NCBI RefSeq assembly: GCF_030128825.1
Contig: NZ_CP119127.1
Coordinates: forward strand, 2,666,001 to 2,730,000
Source of the DNA: Sphingobium sp. WTD-1
Lineage (GTDB): Bacteria; Pseudomonadota; Alphaproteobacteria; Sphingomonadales; Sphingomonadaceae
DNA: 64,000 bases
Direction of reading: 5' to 3'
Below the pieces are notes generated by a model, which made no database searches, was not told the origin of the DNA, and saw only the letters and a list, made by a program, of their open reading frames with translations. Positions 44,047-52,509 of the stretch are shown here, in pieces. Positions within the stretch are counted from its first letter, which is position 1. Every line of letters begins with the position of its first letter. Made by a program: the position numbers and the translations under genes.

Positions 44047-44709
44047 CGCGCCTATCCGGCGATGATGGCCGGGATGAAGCGGGTATGGCTGGCCAGCGCG
44101 CTGGGCAAGGCGCGTGAAGCGAACACGATGCTGGATGCATTGGAGCAGCGGCCGATTGCGCAGGAACCGGGATTTCGCACCGCTCTGCGCGTGGTGCGCC
44201 TGCGGCTGGCGGTGCGAGCCGGGAATGATGCGGAAATCACCCGGCTGGCCGGAACCCTCGCTGCGGACCAGGGCGGGCCGCCGGTCCTGGTCTGGCAACC
44301 GCCCTATCCGGGGGATGCGATGGCCGAGGCCAGCAATAATGTGCGGGCCTTTGGCGGCGTCGATGTGACGTCGGTCCGATCCACCGATGTGGCGAGCATC
44401 CAGTGGGTGGATGTGGGCTTCTGGGTTCGACCAGATGGGCATACCGAGGAAGCGGAAATCTTGCGCGGGTCGCGCGCCCCTGCCTGGGCGCCGGCGATCC
44501 TGAAACAGGTTGAGGGCCGGCGCTATGCGGCGAATGCCGAGGTTGGCGAGGAAAATGCGCCTGGCAGCTATCGGATCGAGCGGGTGACCCGCAAGAACCT
44601 ATATGCGACCCCCATCGGATCGAATATCCGGCGTCGGGTTCCGGCAGCGGGTTTCGAGATACTGGACCTGACCGCATCGGAGGCCGCCATGCCCCCGCCG
44701 GGCGAATGA
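43573..44709 (+). CDS. tandem periplasmic TPR-like protein with TonB-C-like end, paralogue 2
   Basis: A 378-residue paralogue of the preceding gene. Residues 1-174 differ at only two positions (Leu36 to Pro, Gln159 to Arg). Residues about 175-350 differ at many positions, especially GVDVTSVRSTDV against LVDAVPVNSSDL and the stretch before the end. The last 26 residues (RRRVPAAGFEILDL onward) are identical. GAAGGA lies before the ATG. The TonB-C-like segment is kept. A periplasmic pair of interacting homologues is plausible. Confidence 0.8.
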   Translation: MFALLLLLQAASPDIVVTGQRLVEEQAKCARGECTPLRDAQATIALAEQQFRNGEYVQAKGLLAAAISRNKDRGAEAPRAVAAIYEAMATVSLHEGDQDDYRRAVAGQVKTLRDNLPADDVAVQASATALGDMWIKLGRYRQAESTFRGIEEQALAEGRAYPAMMAGMKRVWLASALGKAREANTMLDALEQRPIAQEPGFRTALRVVRLRLAVRAGNDAEITRLAGTLAADQGGPPVLVWQPPYPGDAMAEASNNVRAFGGVDVTSVRSTDVASIQWVDVGFWVRPDGHTEEAEILRGSRAPAWAPAILKQVEGRRYAANAEVGEENAPGSYRIERVTRKNLYATPIGSNIRRRVPAAGFEILDLTASEAAMPPPGE

Positions 44710-44798
44710 GGCGGAGGCAACAGCGCAAAGCGCTTTCCACGCCTGGGGTCAGGCTCTAAAGGCCCGCGCTCATCATTTTTCGAGACGGGAAGCCAGCG

Positions 44799-45128
44799 AT
44801 GATTCAACCGGGTACGACGTTCAAGGACAATCTTCAGCTGCTGCCGCCGATCGACGGCATTGCCCGCATCGACCTGAAGGATGCGAGCGGCGCGGTCGTC
44901 GCCAGCATCGAGAACCAGCCGGGCAAGCAGGGCTCGCTGGCGGTTTATCATTATCTGCAGCAGGTGTTCGGCACGCTGGATGCAACGGCGGCGAAGCATG
45001 GACTGGCGGTGTTTGCCGAACATACGGCCGATGCCCGCAACCGGCCGGGCGCGCACCCCAATGTCGATCGGCTGATCGCGATCATGGAAGGTGGCGATGC
45101 GCTGGCGATCGGGGTGGTTGCGGGCTGA
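44799..45128 (+). CDS. DUF2322 family protein
   Basis: A 109-residue protein that begins MIQPGTTFKDNLQLLPPIDG, contains NQPGKQGSLAVYHYLQQVFG near residue 39 and ends HPNVDRLIAIMEGG... These fit the DUF2322 family as I recall it. No function is known. GGGAAG precedes the ATG. Neighbours give no clue. Confidence 0.8.
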   Translation: MIQPGTTFKDNLQLLPPIDGIARIDLKDASGAVVASIENQPGKQGSLAVYHYLQQVFGTLDATAAKHGLAVFAEHTADARNRPGAHPNVDRLIAIMEGGDALAIGVVAG

Positions 45129-45449
45129 ACAAGGCGGGTAAATCATTGCCTCGACGCGCCATTTCTTTTGCCGCTGTCGGGACATGACGCAGTATCTGCA
45201 AAGTCGGGAGGGGGAAATCGGATGAGGACAGGCTGCCCCTCACCCTCCCACGTCTGCGGCGCGGGCCCCTCCCTTTCCCGTTCACGGGAGAGGGGAATTG
45301 GCAATGGCGGGGATGGGTGGTTAGCGGACTGCCCGCTTCTAGTCAGATATCTTAACTATCAGACGCTGACATGTCGTCAGAATAGAGGTTTGGAAATTGC
45401 TTTCTCTGGCCTTCTGCCGATTGACACTTTGCCGGTCGCTGACGGCCTA
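45129..45449. other. 321-base gap with a REP-like hairpin
   Basis: Short open frames only. It holds a hairpin of the CCCCTCCC type at 45266-45295 and then becomes AT-richer towards the hypothetical gene at 45450. I see no promoter or RNA gene. Confidence 0.5.
45266..45295. repeat. REP-like hairpin, looser copy
   Basis: CCCCTCCCTTTCCCG, a TTCA loop and CGGGAGAGGGG form an imperfect stem. It belongs with the perfect copies at 20705, 49819 and 49888. Confidence 0.55.
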
Positions 45450-45860
45450 TTAGTCAATGCTCGCGCTGAGGGTTGCCGTTCCGCCCAAACGTAAAGCGCT
45501 TTCAACCCCGCGAGCGAAGCGCTCGACGTCCGAATAAACACACAAAAAGTCGGTAGAGACTTTCCTGCTCCGGTTGTCGTCTGCTGCCAAGCACGCCTGC
45601 ACACGTAGGCTGCCGCGTCGGTCTGCTGGTTCGATGGTCAGCACCAGCAAGGGACCATCTTGGAACTCTTCCCCAATTGTCAAGGCGATGGGGTCTGAAA
45701 TCGGGAAACTGGCAAGCCTGTCAAGAAAATCGTTAATTTGATCCGGGGAGGTGACATACCCAGTTTCGCCCGAAAAGCCGTTGGCGGTGACGGTCGCGCT
45801 GAATTGGCTTAGGTCATCTCCACCTTCAAACCATAGAATGAATTTGCTCTGATCGGACAT
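45450..45860 (-). CDS. hypothetical protein
   Basis: A 136-residue acidic protein beginning MSDQSKFILWFEGGDDLSQF, with PISDPIALTIGEEFQDGPLL near residue 53 and VYSDVERFARGVESALRLGG at the end. Cytoplasmic by sequence. No family is recognised. The base composition is lower in GC than in neighbouring genes and there is no good ribosome binding site. It stands alone between repeat-rich gaps, so horizontal acquisition is possible. Confidence 0.55.
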   Translation of the reverse strand: MSDQSKFILWFEGGDDLSQFSATVTANGFSGETGYVTSPDQINDFLDRLASFPISDPIALTIGEEFQDGPLLVLTIEPADRRGSLRVQACLAADDNRSRKVSTDFLCVYSDVERFARGVESALRLGGTATLSASID

Positions 45861-46001
45861 GCATCGTGGTTAGCGCAGACAACAACAACTCACCATCGAT
45901 TATGTCCGTTACCGTCCCATGGCCAATAACAGGCGTTTGCCGTCAGCGTCTCCTTGGCACCGCGCATTTTCGAATAACTGACCGATTTTGGTCGTTTTTA
46001 A

Positions 46002-46116
46002 CCGTCATGCCAGCGAAGGCTGGCATCTCAGGCGGAGGCGCAAAACGGTAGGACTGAGCGCTTTCCCAAGCCTATCTCGCCACCGCCTGAGACGCCAGCC
46101 TTCGCTGGGGTGACGG
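46002..46116. repeat. long inverted repeat (GTCATGCCAGCGAAGGCTGG type)
   Basis: Arms at 46002-46035 and 46083-46116 are complementary at 31 of 34 positions with a 47-base centre. The core CCAGCGAAGGCTGG is itself palindromic. Similar sequences are dispersed in many alphaproteobacterial genomes as intergenic repeats. Confidence 0.8.
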
Positions 46117-46196
46117 AAGAAGGATGGCCGCTTTCGAACGATAGCGTTGCGCCCGTAGCCGTCCACAAATGGTCGGAAGCCGCCCTATCCACATCC

Positions 46197-46275
46197 GTCA
46201 TGCCGGGCTTGACCCGCCATCCCGCTTTTCTTCGTCGCCCCAGAAAAGTGAGACCCCGGCTCAAGGCCGGGGTGA
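46197..46275. repeat. inverted repeat (GTCATGCCGGGCTTGA type)
   Basis: Arms beginning near 46197 and ending near 46275 match at about 15 of 20 positions as inverted repeats around a 40-base centre. The motif GTCATGCCGGGCTTGACCCG is another known style of dispersed palindrome. Confidence 0.6.
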
Positions 46276-46328
46276 TAGCCGCAGATAATGGTCGTTTTCT
46301 CCCCGCAGGAGAGGGGCAGGATGCGGCT

Positions 46329-49300
46329 TCACCCCGCCGCCTTGGCCAGCCCCTTCGACAGTTGCAGTGCGCCGTTGAGGCGGGCAGCGGGGTCGGGCCA
46401 GGCGCGGGTGACGACGACCTTGCTGTCCGGGCGCAGGCGGGCGACGCCGTCGAGGCGCTGGACATAGGCGACCAGGCCCGCCGGGTTGGGGAAGCGATCC
46501 TCGAAGAAGCTGACCAGTGCGCCCTTCGGCCCGACATCGATCTTGGCGATATTGGCCTTGAGGCAATTCTGCTTGATCTCGATGATCTTGAGCAGGTTCT
46601 GGGTCGGCGCGGGCAGCTTGCCGAAGCGGTCGATCAGTTCGGCGGCGAAGGCCTCCAGCCCCTGGCGGTCCTCCAGTTCGTTGATGCGGCGATAGAGCCC
46701 CATGCGCAGGTCCAGGTCTGGCACGAATTCTTCCGGGATCATGATCGGCGCGTCGACGCTGATCTGGGGCGAGAAGCTGTCACGGCGCGCTTCGAGGCCG
46801 GCGCCGCCGGCCTTGGCGTCCATGATCGCGTCCTCCAGCATCGACTGGTAGAGTTCGAAGCCGACTTCCTTGATATGGCCCGACTGTTCGTCGCCGACGA
46901 GGTTGCCGGCGCCGCGAATGTCGAGATCGTGGCTGGCAAGCTGGAAGCCGGCGCCCAGCGTATCGAGATCGGACAGCACCTTGAGCCGCTTTTCCGCCGT
47001 TTCGGTGATGATGCGGTTGGCGGGCGTGGTGAAATAGGCATAGGCGCGCGTCTTCGACCGGCCGACGCGGCCGCGCAGCTGATAGAGCTGGGCAAGGCCG
47101 AAGCGGTCGGCGCGGTGGATGATGAGGGTGTTGGCGCTGGGAATGTCGAGGCCGGATTCCACGATGGTGGTGGAGAGCAGCACGTCATAGCGCTTGTCGT
47201 AGAAGGCGGACATGCGCTCCTCGACGTCGGTGGCGCTCATCTGGCCATGGGCGACGATCGGCTTCACCTCGGGCACTTCGGTGCGCAGGAATTCCTCGAC
47301 CTCGGTCAGGTCGGAGATGCGCGGCACGACGAAGAAGCTCTGGCCGCCGCGATAATGTTCGCGCAGCAGCGCCTCGCGGATGACGACGCCGTCCCAGGGC
47401 ATGATGTAGGTGCGCACCGCCAGGCGATCGACCGGCGGGGTCTGGATGACCGAGAGTTCGCGCAGGCCCGACATCGCCATCTGGAGCGTGCGCGGGATCG
47501 GGGTGGCGGTGAGGGTGAGGACATGGACGTCGGTCTTCAGGGACTTGAGGCGTTCCTTGTGGGTGACGCCGAAACGCTGTTCCTCGTCGACGATGACGAG
47601 GCCGAGGCGCTTGAACTCCAGCCCCTTGGCGAGCAGAGCGTGGGTGCCCACGACAATGTCGATCGTGCCGTCGGCGAGGCCCGCCTTGGTCGCCTTCGCC
47701 TCCTTGTCGGGGACGAGGCGGGAGAGGCGGGCGATTTCCAGCGGGAAACCGCGGAAGCGCTCGACGAAATTCATATGGTGCTGGCGCGCGAGCAGGGTGG
47801 TGGGGCAGATCACCACCACCTGCATCCCGGCCATCGCGGCGACGAAGGCGGCGCGGAGAGCTACTTCGGTCTTGCCGAAGCCGACATCGCCGCAAACCAG
47901 GCGGTCCATCGGGCGGCCGGCGCCGAGGTCTTCGATGACATCGCCGATCGCGCGGTCCTGATCATCGGTTTCCTGATAGGGGAAGCGGTCGACGAAGGCG
48001 GGATAGCCGGCGGCGTCGGGTTCGGCGATTTCGGCCGGGCGCAGGGCGCGTTGGGCGGCGGTCTTGAGCAGTTCGCCCGCAATCTCGCGGATCCGCTCCT
48101 TCATCCGCGCCTTGCGTCGCTGCCAGGCCTCGCCGCCCAGCTTGTCGAGGCTCACGCCCTCGCTGTCGGAGCCGTAGCGGGAGAGGACTTCGAGATTTTC
48201 GACCGGCACATAGAGCTTGTCGCCGCCGGCATAGGAGAGGGCGACGCAGTCATGCGCGGTCTTGCTGACCGGAATCTGCGTCAACCCCTCATAGCGGCCG
48301 ATGCCATGGTCCATATGAACGACCAGGTCGCCGGGGGAGAGGGTGGCGAGTTCGGCGAGGAAGGCGTCGGCGCTCTTCTTGCGCTTGGCGCGGCGGACCA
48401 GGCGATCGCCCAGCATATCCTGTTCGGTGAGGACGGCGACGTCGGGCGCGGTGAAGCCATGGTCGAGGCCGAGGACGGTGAGGACGGCGCTGCCGCCCGT
48501 CGCGGTGCCGAGTGCCTCCTGCCAGCTGTCGGCAGCGGCGAGGCGGGCGACGCCATGATCGGCGAGCAGGCCCGACAGGCGCTCGCGTGCGCCGGCCGAA
48601 TAGCTGGCGATCACCACCTTCTTCTTCGTGCGGCGCAGCGCGTCGATATGCTTGCCGACCGCCTCATAGACATTGGCGTTCTGCGCGCGTTCCGGCGCGA
48701 AATCGCGCGGGCCGTCGACGGCGAAATCGAGCACGGTGGCGCTTTCGGGCTCGTGGAAGGGGGTGGTGGCGTGCATCGGCCAGCTGGCGGCGGCGGCGTC
48801 CCACTCGGCGGCGTCGAGATAGAGAGCTTCAGGCTTCAGCGGGCGATAGGCGCCGGGATCGGCCGATTTCGCGGCGATGCGGTTGGCATGATAGTCGCGG
48901 ATCGCCTCGAACCGGGCGTCGGCCGCGCCGACCACGCCATGGTCGCGGATGATGATCGCGTCGTCGCCCAGATGATCGGTCAGCGGAACCAGCTTTTCCT
49001 CGAACAAGGGCAGCCAATGTTCCATGCCGGCGAGGCGCCGACCCTCGCTCACCGCCTGATAGAGCGGGTCGCCGGTCGCGGTCGCGCCGAAGGTTTCGCG
49101 ATAGCGGCCGCGGAAGCGCTTGATCGTGTCTTCATCCAGCAGCGCTTCGGATGCAGGAAGCAGGGTGAAGCCGTCGACGCTGCCGGTGGTGCGCTGGTCG
49201 GTCGGGTCGAAGCGGCGCACCGTCTCGATCTCGTCACCGAAGAAGTCGAGCCGCAGCGGCTGGTCCTCGCCGCCGGGGAACAGGTCGACGATGCCGCCGC

Positions 49301-49805
49301 GAATGGCGAACTCGCCGCGATCATGCACCGTGTCGGTGCGGACATAGCCGTTCGATTGCAGCATGTCGGCGAGGCGCGTGATCGCGATCCGCTCCTTGGG
49401 GGCAAGGCGCGCGACCAGTTGGCGGACGCGAAACGGGGTGAGGGTGCGCTGGGTCAGGGCGTTGAGGGTGGTGAGGACCAGTTGCGGTCCCTTTGGTTTT
49501 GCCTGGAGCGCATGAAGGCCGGCGAGGCGCGCCGACGCGGTGCGCAGCGAGGGACTGGCCCGGTCATAGGGCAGGCAGTCCCAGGCGGGAATTTCGATGA
49601 GCTCGATCTCTGGCGCGAAATAATGGGCGGTGTCGGCGACCGCGCGCATCAGTTGCTCGTCGGAGGCGACGAAGACGGCGCGTGTCGCATCCGAACCATG
49701 GGCGGCGCGGGCAATGTCCGCCAGCAGCCAGGGCTGGAAGCCGGCCGGCACGCCGGACAGAGTGAGCGGCGCCTTCGCCTTCAGGATTTTCTGGAGATCG
49801 GTCAT
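46329..49805 (-). CDS. mfd: transcription-repair coupling factor Mfd
   Basis: A 1158-residue SF2 translocase that removes stalled RNA polymerase and recruits UvrA. N-terminal UvrB-like domains, a CarD-like RNA-polymerase interaction domain around residues 490-560 (LSPGDLVVHMDHGIGRYEGL), then the ATPase with GDVGFGKTEVA near residue 635 and VDEEQRFGV near residue 740, and helicase motifs through LHQLRGRVGR-like YQLRGRVGRSKTRA near residue 910. The C-terminal TRCF domain is complete. Start ATG 49805; palindromes lie just upstream. Confidence 0.98.
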   Translation of the reverse strand: MTDLQKILKAKAPLTLSGVPAGFQPWLLADIARAAHGSDATRAVFVASDEQLMRAVADTAHYFAPEIELIEIPAWDCLPYDRASPSLRTASARLAGLHALQAKPKGPQLVLTTLNALTQRTLTPFRVRQLVARLAPKERIAITRLADMLQSNGYVRTDTVHDRGEFAIRGGIVDLFPGGEDQPLRLDFFGDEIETVRRFDPTDQRTTGSVDGFTLLPASEALLDEDTIKRFRGRYRETFGATATGDPLYQAVSEGRRLAGMEHWLPLFEEKLVPLTDHLGDDAIIIRDHGVVGAADARFEAIRDYHANRIAAKSADPGAYRPLKPEALYLDAAEWDAAAASWPMHATTPFHEPESATVLDFAVDGPRDFAPERAQNANVYEAVGKHIDALRRTKKKVVIASYSAGARERLSGLLADHGVARLAAADSWQEALGTATGGSAVLTVLGLDHGFTAPDVAVLTEQDMLGDRLVRRAKRKKSADAFLAELATLSPGDLVVHMDHGIGRYEGLTQIPVSKTAHDCVALSYAGGDKLYVPVENLEVLSRYGSDSEGVSLDKLGGEAWQRRKARMKERIREIAGELLKTAAQRALRPAEIAEPDAAGYPAFVDRFPYQETDDQDRAIGDVIEDLGAGRPMDRLVCGDVGFGKTEVALRAAFVAAMAGMQVVVICPTTLLARQHHMNFVERFRGFPLEIARLSRLVPDKEAKATKAGLADGTIDIVVGTHALLAKGLEFKRLGLVIVDEEQRFGVTHKERLKSLKTDVHVLTLTATPIPRTLQMAMSGLRELSVIQTPPVDRLAVRTYIMPWDGVVIREALLREHYRGGQSFFVVPRISDLTEVEEFLRTEVPEVKPIVAHGQMSATDVEERMSAFYDKRYDVLLSTTIVESGLDIPSANTLIIHRADRFGLAQLYQLRGRVGRSKTRAYAYFTTPANRIITETAEKRLKVLSDLDTLGAGFQLASHDLDIRGAGNLVGDEQSGHIKEVGFELYQSMLEDAIMDAKAGGAGLEARRDSFSPQISVDAPIMIPEEFVPDLDLRMGLYRRINELEDRQGLEAFAAELIDRFGKLPAPTQNLLKIIEIKQNCLKANIAKIDVGPKGALVSFFEDRFPNPAGLVAYVQRLDGVARLRPDSKVVVTRAWPDPAARLNGALQLSKGLAKAAG

Positions 49806-49818
49806 TGTCGTCTCTGTT

Positions 49819-49840
49819 CCCCTCCCGCAAGCGGGAGGGG
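49819..49840. repeat. REP-like perfect palindrome upstream of mfd
   Basis: A 22-base perfect palindrome of CCCCTCCCGC type, 14 bases before the mfd start. With the copy at 49888-49911 it brackets the sdhE-mfd gap. Confidence 0.8.
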
Positions 49841-49887
49841 CTAGGGGTGGGCAAATGCAACAGAGGTGGCGCAGGCCTACCCCCTAA

Positions 49888-49911
49888 CCCCCTCCCGCTT
49901 GCGGGAGGGGG
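49888..49911. repeat. REP-like perfect palindrome downstream of sdhE
   Basis: A 24-base perfect palindrome beginning CCCCCTCCCGC, six bases past the sdhE stop on the coding strand. It could terminate sdhE transcripts. Confidence 0.8.
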
Positions 49912-49917
49912 AACTTG

Positions 49918-50184
49918 TCAGTTTTCGATCTTGACGAAATCGAGCTTCAGGAACTGGTCCATCATCGGGCCCTTCCATTCTTCCGGCACGGGGATGGTGC
50001 CGAGCGCCCAGCCGATGATGTCGGCATCCTGTTCGTCCATGAAGCGTTCGAACCAGGCGATCTGTTCGTCGTTCCAGCTCGCATGATAGCGTTCGAAGAA
50101 GCCGCCGACCGTATAATCCGCCTCGCGCGTGCCCCGGTGCCAGGCGCGGAATTTCAGGCGACGCATCAGCGGGTTGTCGTTCAC
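49918..50184 (-). CDS. sdhE: succinate dehydrogenase assembly factor SdhE (FAD assembly factor)
   Basis: An 88-residue protein that helps attach FAD covalently to SdhA. The RGxxE signature is HRGTREAD at residues 16-23, followed by a helical bundle with WNDEQIAWFERFMDEQDAD. The GTG at 50184 is used because AAAGGA lies eight bases upstream; a longer in-frame extension would come from the neighbouring palindrome. Divergent from recG. Confidence 0.92.
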   Translation of the reverse strand: MNDNPLMRRLKFRAWHRGTREADYTVGGFFERYHASWNDEQIAWFERFMDEQDADIIGWALGTIPVPEEWKGPMMDQFLKLDFVKIEN

Positions 50185-50277
50185 AATTTGTTCCTTTAAC
50201 GGACGTGCCGAAACAGCCGATCGGATATTTGAATGACCGTCCCGGCTGGAATGGGGCCTGACCATCCCCGAACTGCT

Positions 50278-50346
50278 CGTCATTGCGAGCGTAGCGAAGC
50301 AATCCACCGGTCAGGCATGGATTGCTTCGCTACGCTCGCAATGACG
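50278..50346. repeat. perfect 29-base inverted repeat between sdhE and recG
   Basis: Arms 50278-50306 and 50318-50346 are perfect reverse complements with an 11-base loop. Each arm starts CGTCATTGCGAGCGTAGC. It lies between two divergent genes, so it is not a conventional terminator. The same style of element (GCGAGCGTAGCGAAGC) is dispersed in other alphaproteobacteria. Confidence 0.9.
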
Positions 50347-50387
50347 TTCACACAGGAACGATCACGCGTTACAGCCGTCAGATAGCC

Positions 50388-52451
50388 ATGCGACCCGATA
50401 TTCTCAATCCGCTCTTTGCCGAAATCTCTGCGCTCAAGGGCATTGGCCCGGCGCTGGCCCGTCCGCTCGAACGGCTGGGGCTGGCGCGGGCGGTCGATGT
50501 CGCCTTCCATCTGCCGGTCAATTATGTCGACCGGAAACTGATCGACGAACTGGACATGGCCGACGCCGGCAAGGTGATCGGCATCATGCTGACCCCGGTC
50601 GATTATCGCGCCAGCGGCAATGTGCGCGCGCCGTTCCGGGTGCAGGCAGTGGACGCCCATGGCAACGCCGTCTCCCTTGTCTATTTCGGCCGCAACAGTG
50701 CCTGGCCGCGCAAGCTGCTGCCGCTCAACGAACCCAAGTTCGTGTCGGGCAAGCTGGAGGCCTATGGCGACAATCTCCAGATGGTCCATCCCGACTATGT
50801 GCTGCCGCCCGAGGAGGCCGACACCGTGCCGGCGCGCGAGAGCGTCTATGGCCTGTCGGAAGGGCTGACCAACAACCGGATGCGCGACCTGGTGGGGCAG
50901 GCGCTGGCCCGCGCGCCCGAACTGCCCGAATGGATCGAGCCGAGCCTGCTGGCGCAGAAGGGCTGGCCGGCCTGGCGCGCGGCGCTGGAGCGTTTCCATG
51001 CCGATCCCACCGACGCGCAGGCGCGCGAGCGGCTGGCCTATGACGAGATTTTCGCCGGGCAACTGGCGCTGATGCTGGTGCGGCAATCGTCGCGGCGGCG
51101 GCGCGGCGTGCCGATCAGCGGGGATGGGCGGCTGCGCGCGATGCTGAAGCTGCCTTTTGCGCCGACCGGTGCGCAGCGCCGCGCGATCGGCGAGATTGAG
51201 GGCGACATGGCGCAGGCGACCCCGATGTTGCGGCTGCTGCAGGGCGATGTCGGATCGGGCAAGACGCTGGTGGCGCTGATGGCGCTGCTGAACGCGGTCG
51301 AGGCCGGGATGCAGGGGGCGATGCTGGCGCCGACCGAAATCCTTGCGCGGCAGCATTATGAGACGCTGCGGAAAATGGCGTCGGGCCTGCCGATCGAGAT
51401 CGCGATCCTGACCGGACGCGAGAAGGGGAAGGTGCGCGAGGCGACGCTGATGGGGCTGGCCGATGGCAGCATCCACATCCTAGTCGGCACGCACGCGATC
51501 TTTCAGGAGAAGGTGCTGTATAGGGCGCTGGGGCTGGCCGTGATCGACGAGCAGCATCGGTTCGGTGTGGCGCAGCGGATGATGCTGGCGAGCAAGGCCG
51601 AGCGATCGCCGCATCTGCTGGTGATGACGGCGACGCCGATCCCGCGCACGCTGACCCTGACCTATTATGGCGAGATGGACGTGTCGCGGCTGGACGAGAT
51701 GCCGCCGGGCCGTCAGCCGATCCAGACGCTGGTGATGTCCGCCAACCGGCTGGACGAGGTGGTCGAGGGGCTGGCCCGCCATGTCGAGGGCGGCGGGCAG
51801 GCCTATTGGGTGTGCCCGCTGGTCGAGGAAAGCGAAACGAGCGACCAGGCGGCGGCCGAGATGCGCGCCGAGACGCTGCGCCAGCGCTTCGGCGATCGGG
51901 TGGGGCTGGTCCATGGCAAGATGAAGGGGGCGGACAAGGATGCGGCGATGGAGGCCTTTGCCGCCAACCGCACCCAGATATTGGTGGCGACCACGGTGAT
52001 CGAGGTCGGCGTCGACGTGCCCAATAGCAGCCTGATCGTGATCGAGGGGGCGGAGCGCTTTGGCCTCGCCCAGTTGCACCAGTTGCGCGGTCGGGTGGGA
52101 AGGGGCGACAAGCCGTCGGTCTGCCTGCTGCTGCGCGGCAATGCGCTGGGCGAGACGTCGCGGGCGCGGCTGGCGCTGATGCGCGAGACCAATGACGGTT
52201 TCCGCATCGCCGAGGAGGATCTGAAGCTGCGCGGCGCGGGCGAGGTACTGGGCACGCGCCAGTCGGGCGAGGCGGAACTGAAGATCGCGACGCCCGAACA
52301 TGTGTCGGCATTGGTGGACGCGGCGCGCGACGACGCCCATCTGCTGATCGACCGCGACGGCGGGCTGGACAGCGAACGCGGACAGGCAGCGCGCACCTGC
52401 CTCTATCTGTTCGAGAAGGATGCGGCGGTGGGATTACTGCGTGGGGGGTAG
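50388..52451 (+). CDS. recG: ATP-dependent DNA helicase RecG
   Basis: A 687-residue helicase that regresses stalled forks and branch-migrates Holliday junctions. N-terminal wedge/OB domain (VNYVDRKLIDEL, then VFFG-like LVYFGRNSAWPRKLL), Walker A GDVGSGKT near residue 287, DEQHRFG near residue 387, MTATPIPRTL, and the C-terminal LHQLRGRVGRGD motif near residue 563. ATG at 50388 gives the family length; the longer frame runs into the palindrome. Confidence 0.97.
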   Translation: MRPDILNPLFAEISALKGIGPALARPLERLGLARAVDVAFHLPVNYVDRKLIDELDMADAGKVIGIMLTPVDYRASGNVRAPFRVQAVDAHGNAVSLVYFGRNSAWPRKLLPLNEPKFVSGKLEAYGDNLQMVHPDYVLPPEEADTVPARESVYGLSEGLTNNRMRDLVGQALARAPELPEWIEPSLLAQKGWPAWRAALERFHADPTDAQARERLAYDEIFAGQLALMLVRQSSRRRRGVPISGDGRLRAMLKLPFAPTGAQRRAIGEIEGDMAQATPMLRLLQGDVGSGKTLVALMALLNAVEAGMQGAMLAPTEILARQHYETLRKMASGLPIEIAILTGREKGKVREATLMGLADGSIHILVGTHAIFQEKVLYRALGLAVIDEQHRFGVAQRMMLASKAERSPHLLVMTATPIPRTLTLTYYGEMDVSRLDEMPPGRQPIQTLVMSANRLDEVVEGLARHVEGGGQAYWVCPLVEESETSDQAAAEMRAETLRQRFGDRVGLVHGKMKGADKDAAMEAFAANRTQILVATTVIEVGVDVPNSSLIVIEGAERFGLAQLHQLRGRVGRGDKPSVCLLLRGNALGETSRARLALMRETNDGFRIAEEDLKLRGAGEVLGTRQSGEAELKIATPEHVSALVDAARDDAHLLIDRDGGLDSERGQAARTCLYLFEKDAAVGLLRGG

Positions 52452-52509
52452 GTTTGACCGCAATCAGGCCAGTGTGGCCACTTTGTGGAACCCGATGCTG
52501 AGCGAATTT

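Larger units (their letters stand above)
45861..46328. other. 468-base gap with two long inverted-repeat elements
   Basis: No gene seen. The gap between the hypothetical gene and mfd is filled by the two palindromic elements listed at 46002-46116 and 46197-46275. Confidence 0.6.

Noticed and set aside
42240..44442. Two long minus-strand frames opposite the tandem paralogues
   Set aside because: They mirror the duplicated plus-strand genes, are rich in Arg and His and have no recognisable domain or start signal.
46110..49844. Plus-strand frame of over 1200 codons
   Set aside because: It is the antisense of mfd, which has all its helicase motifs on the minus strand.
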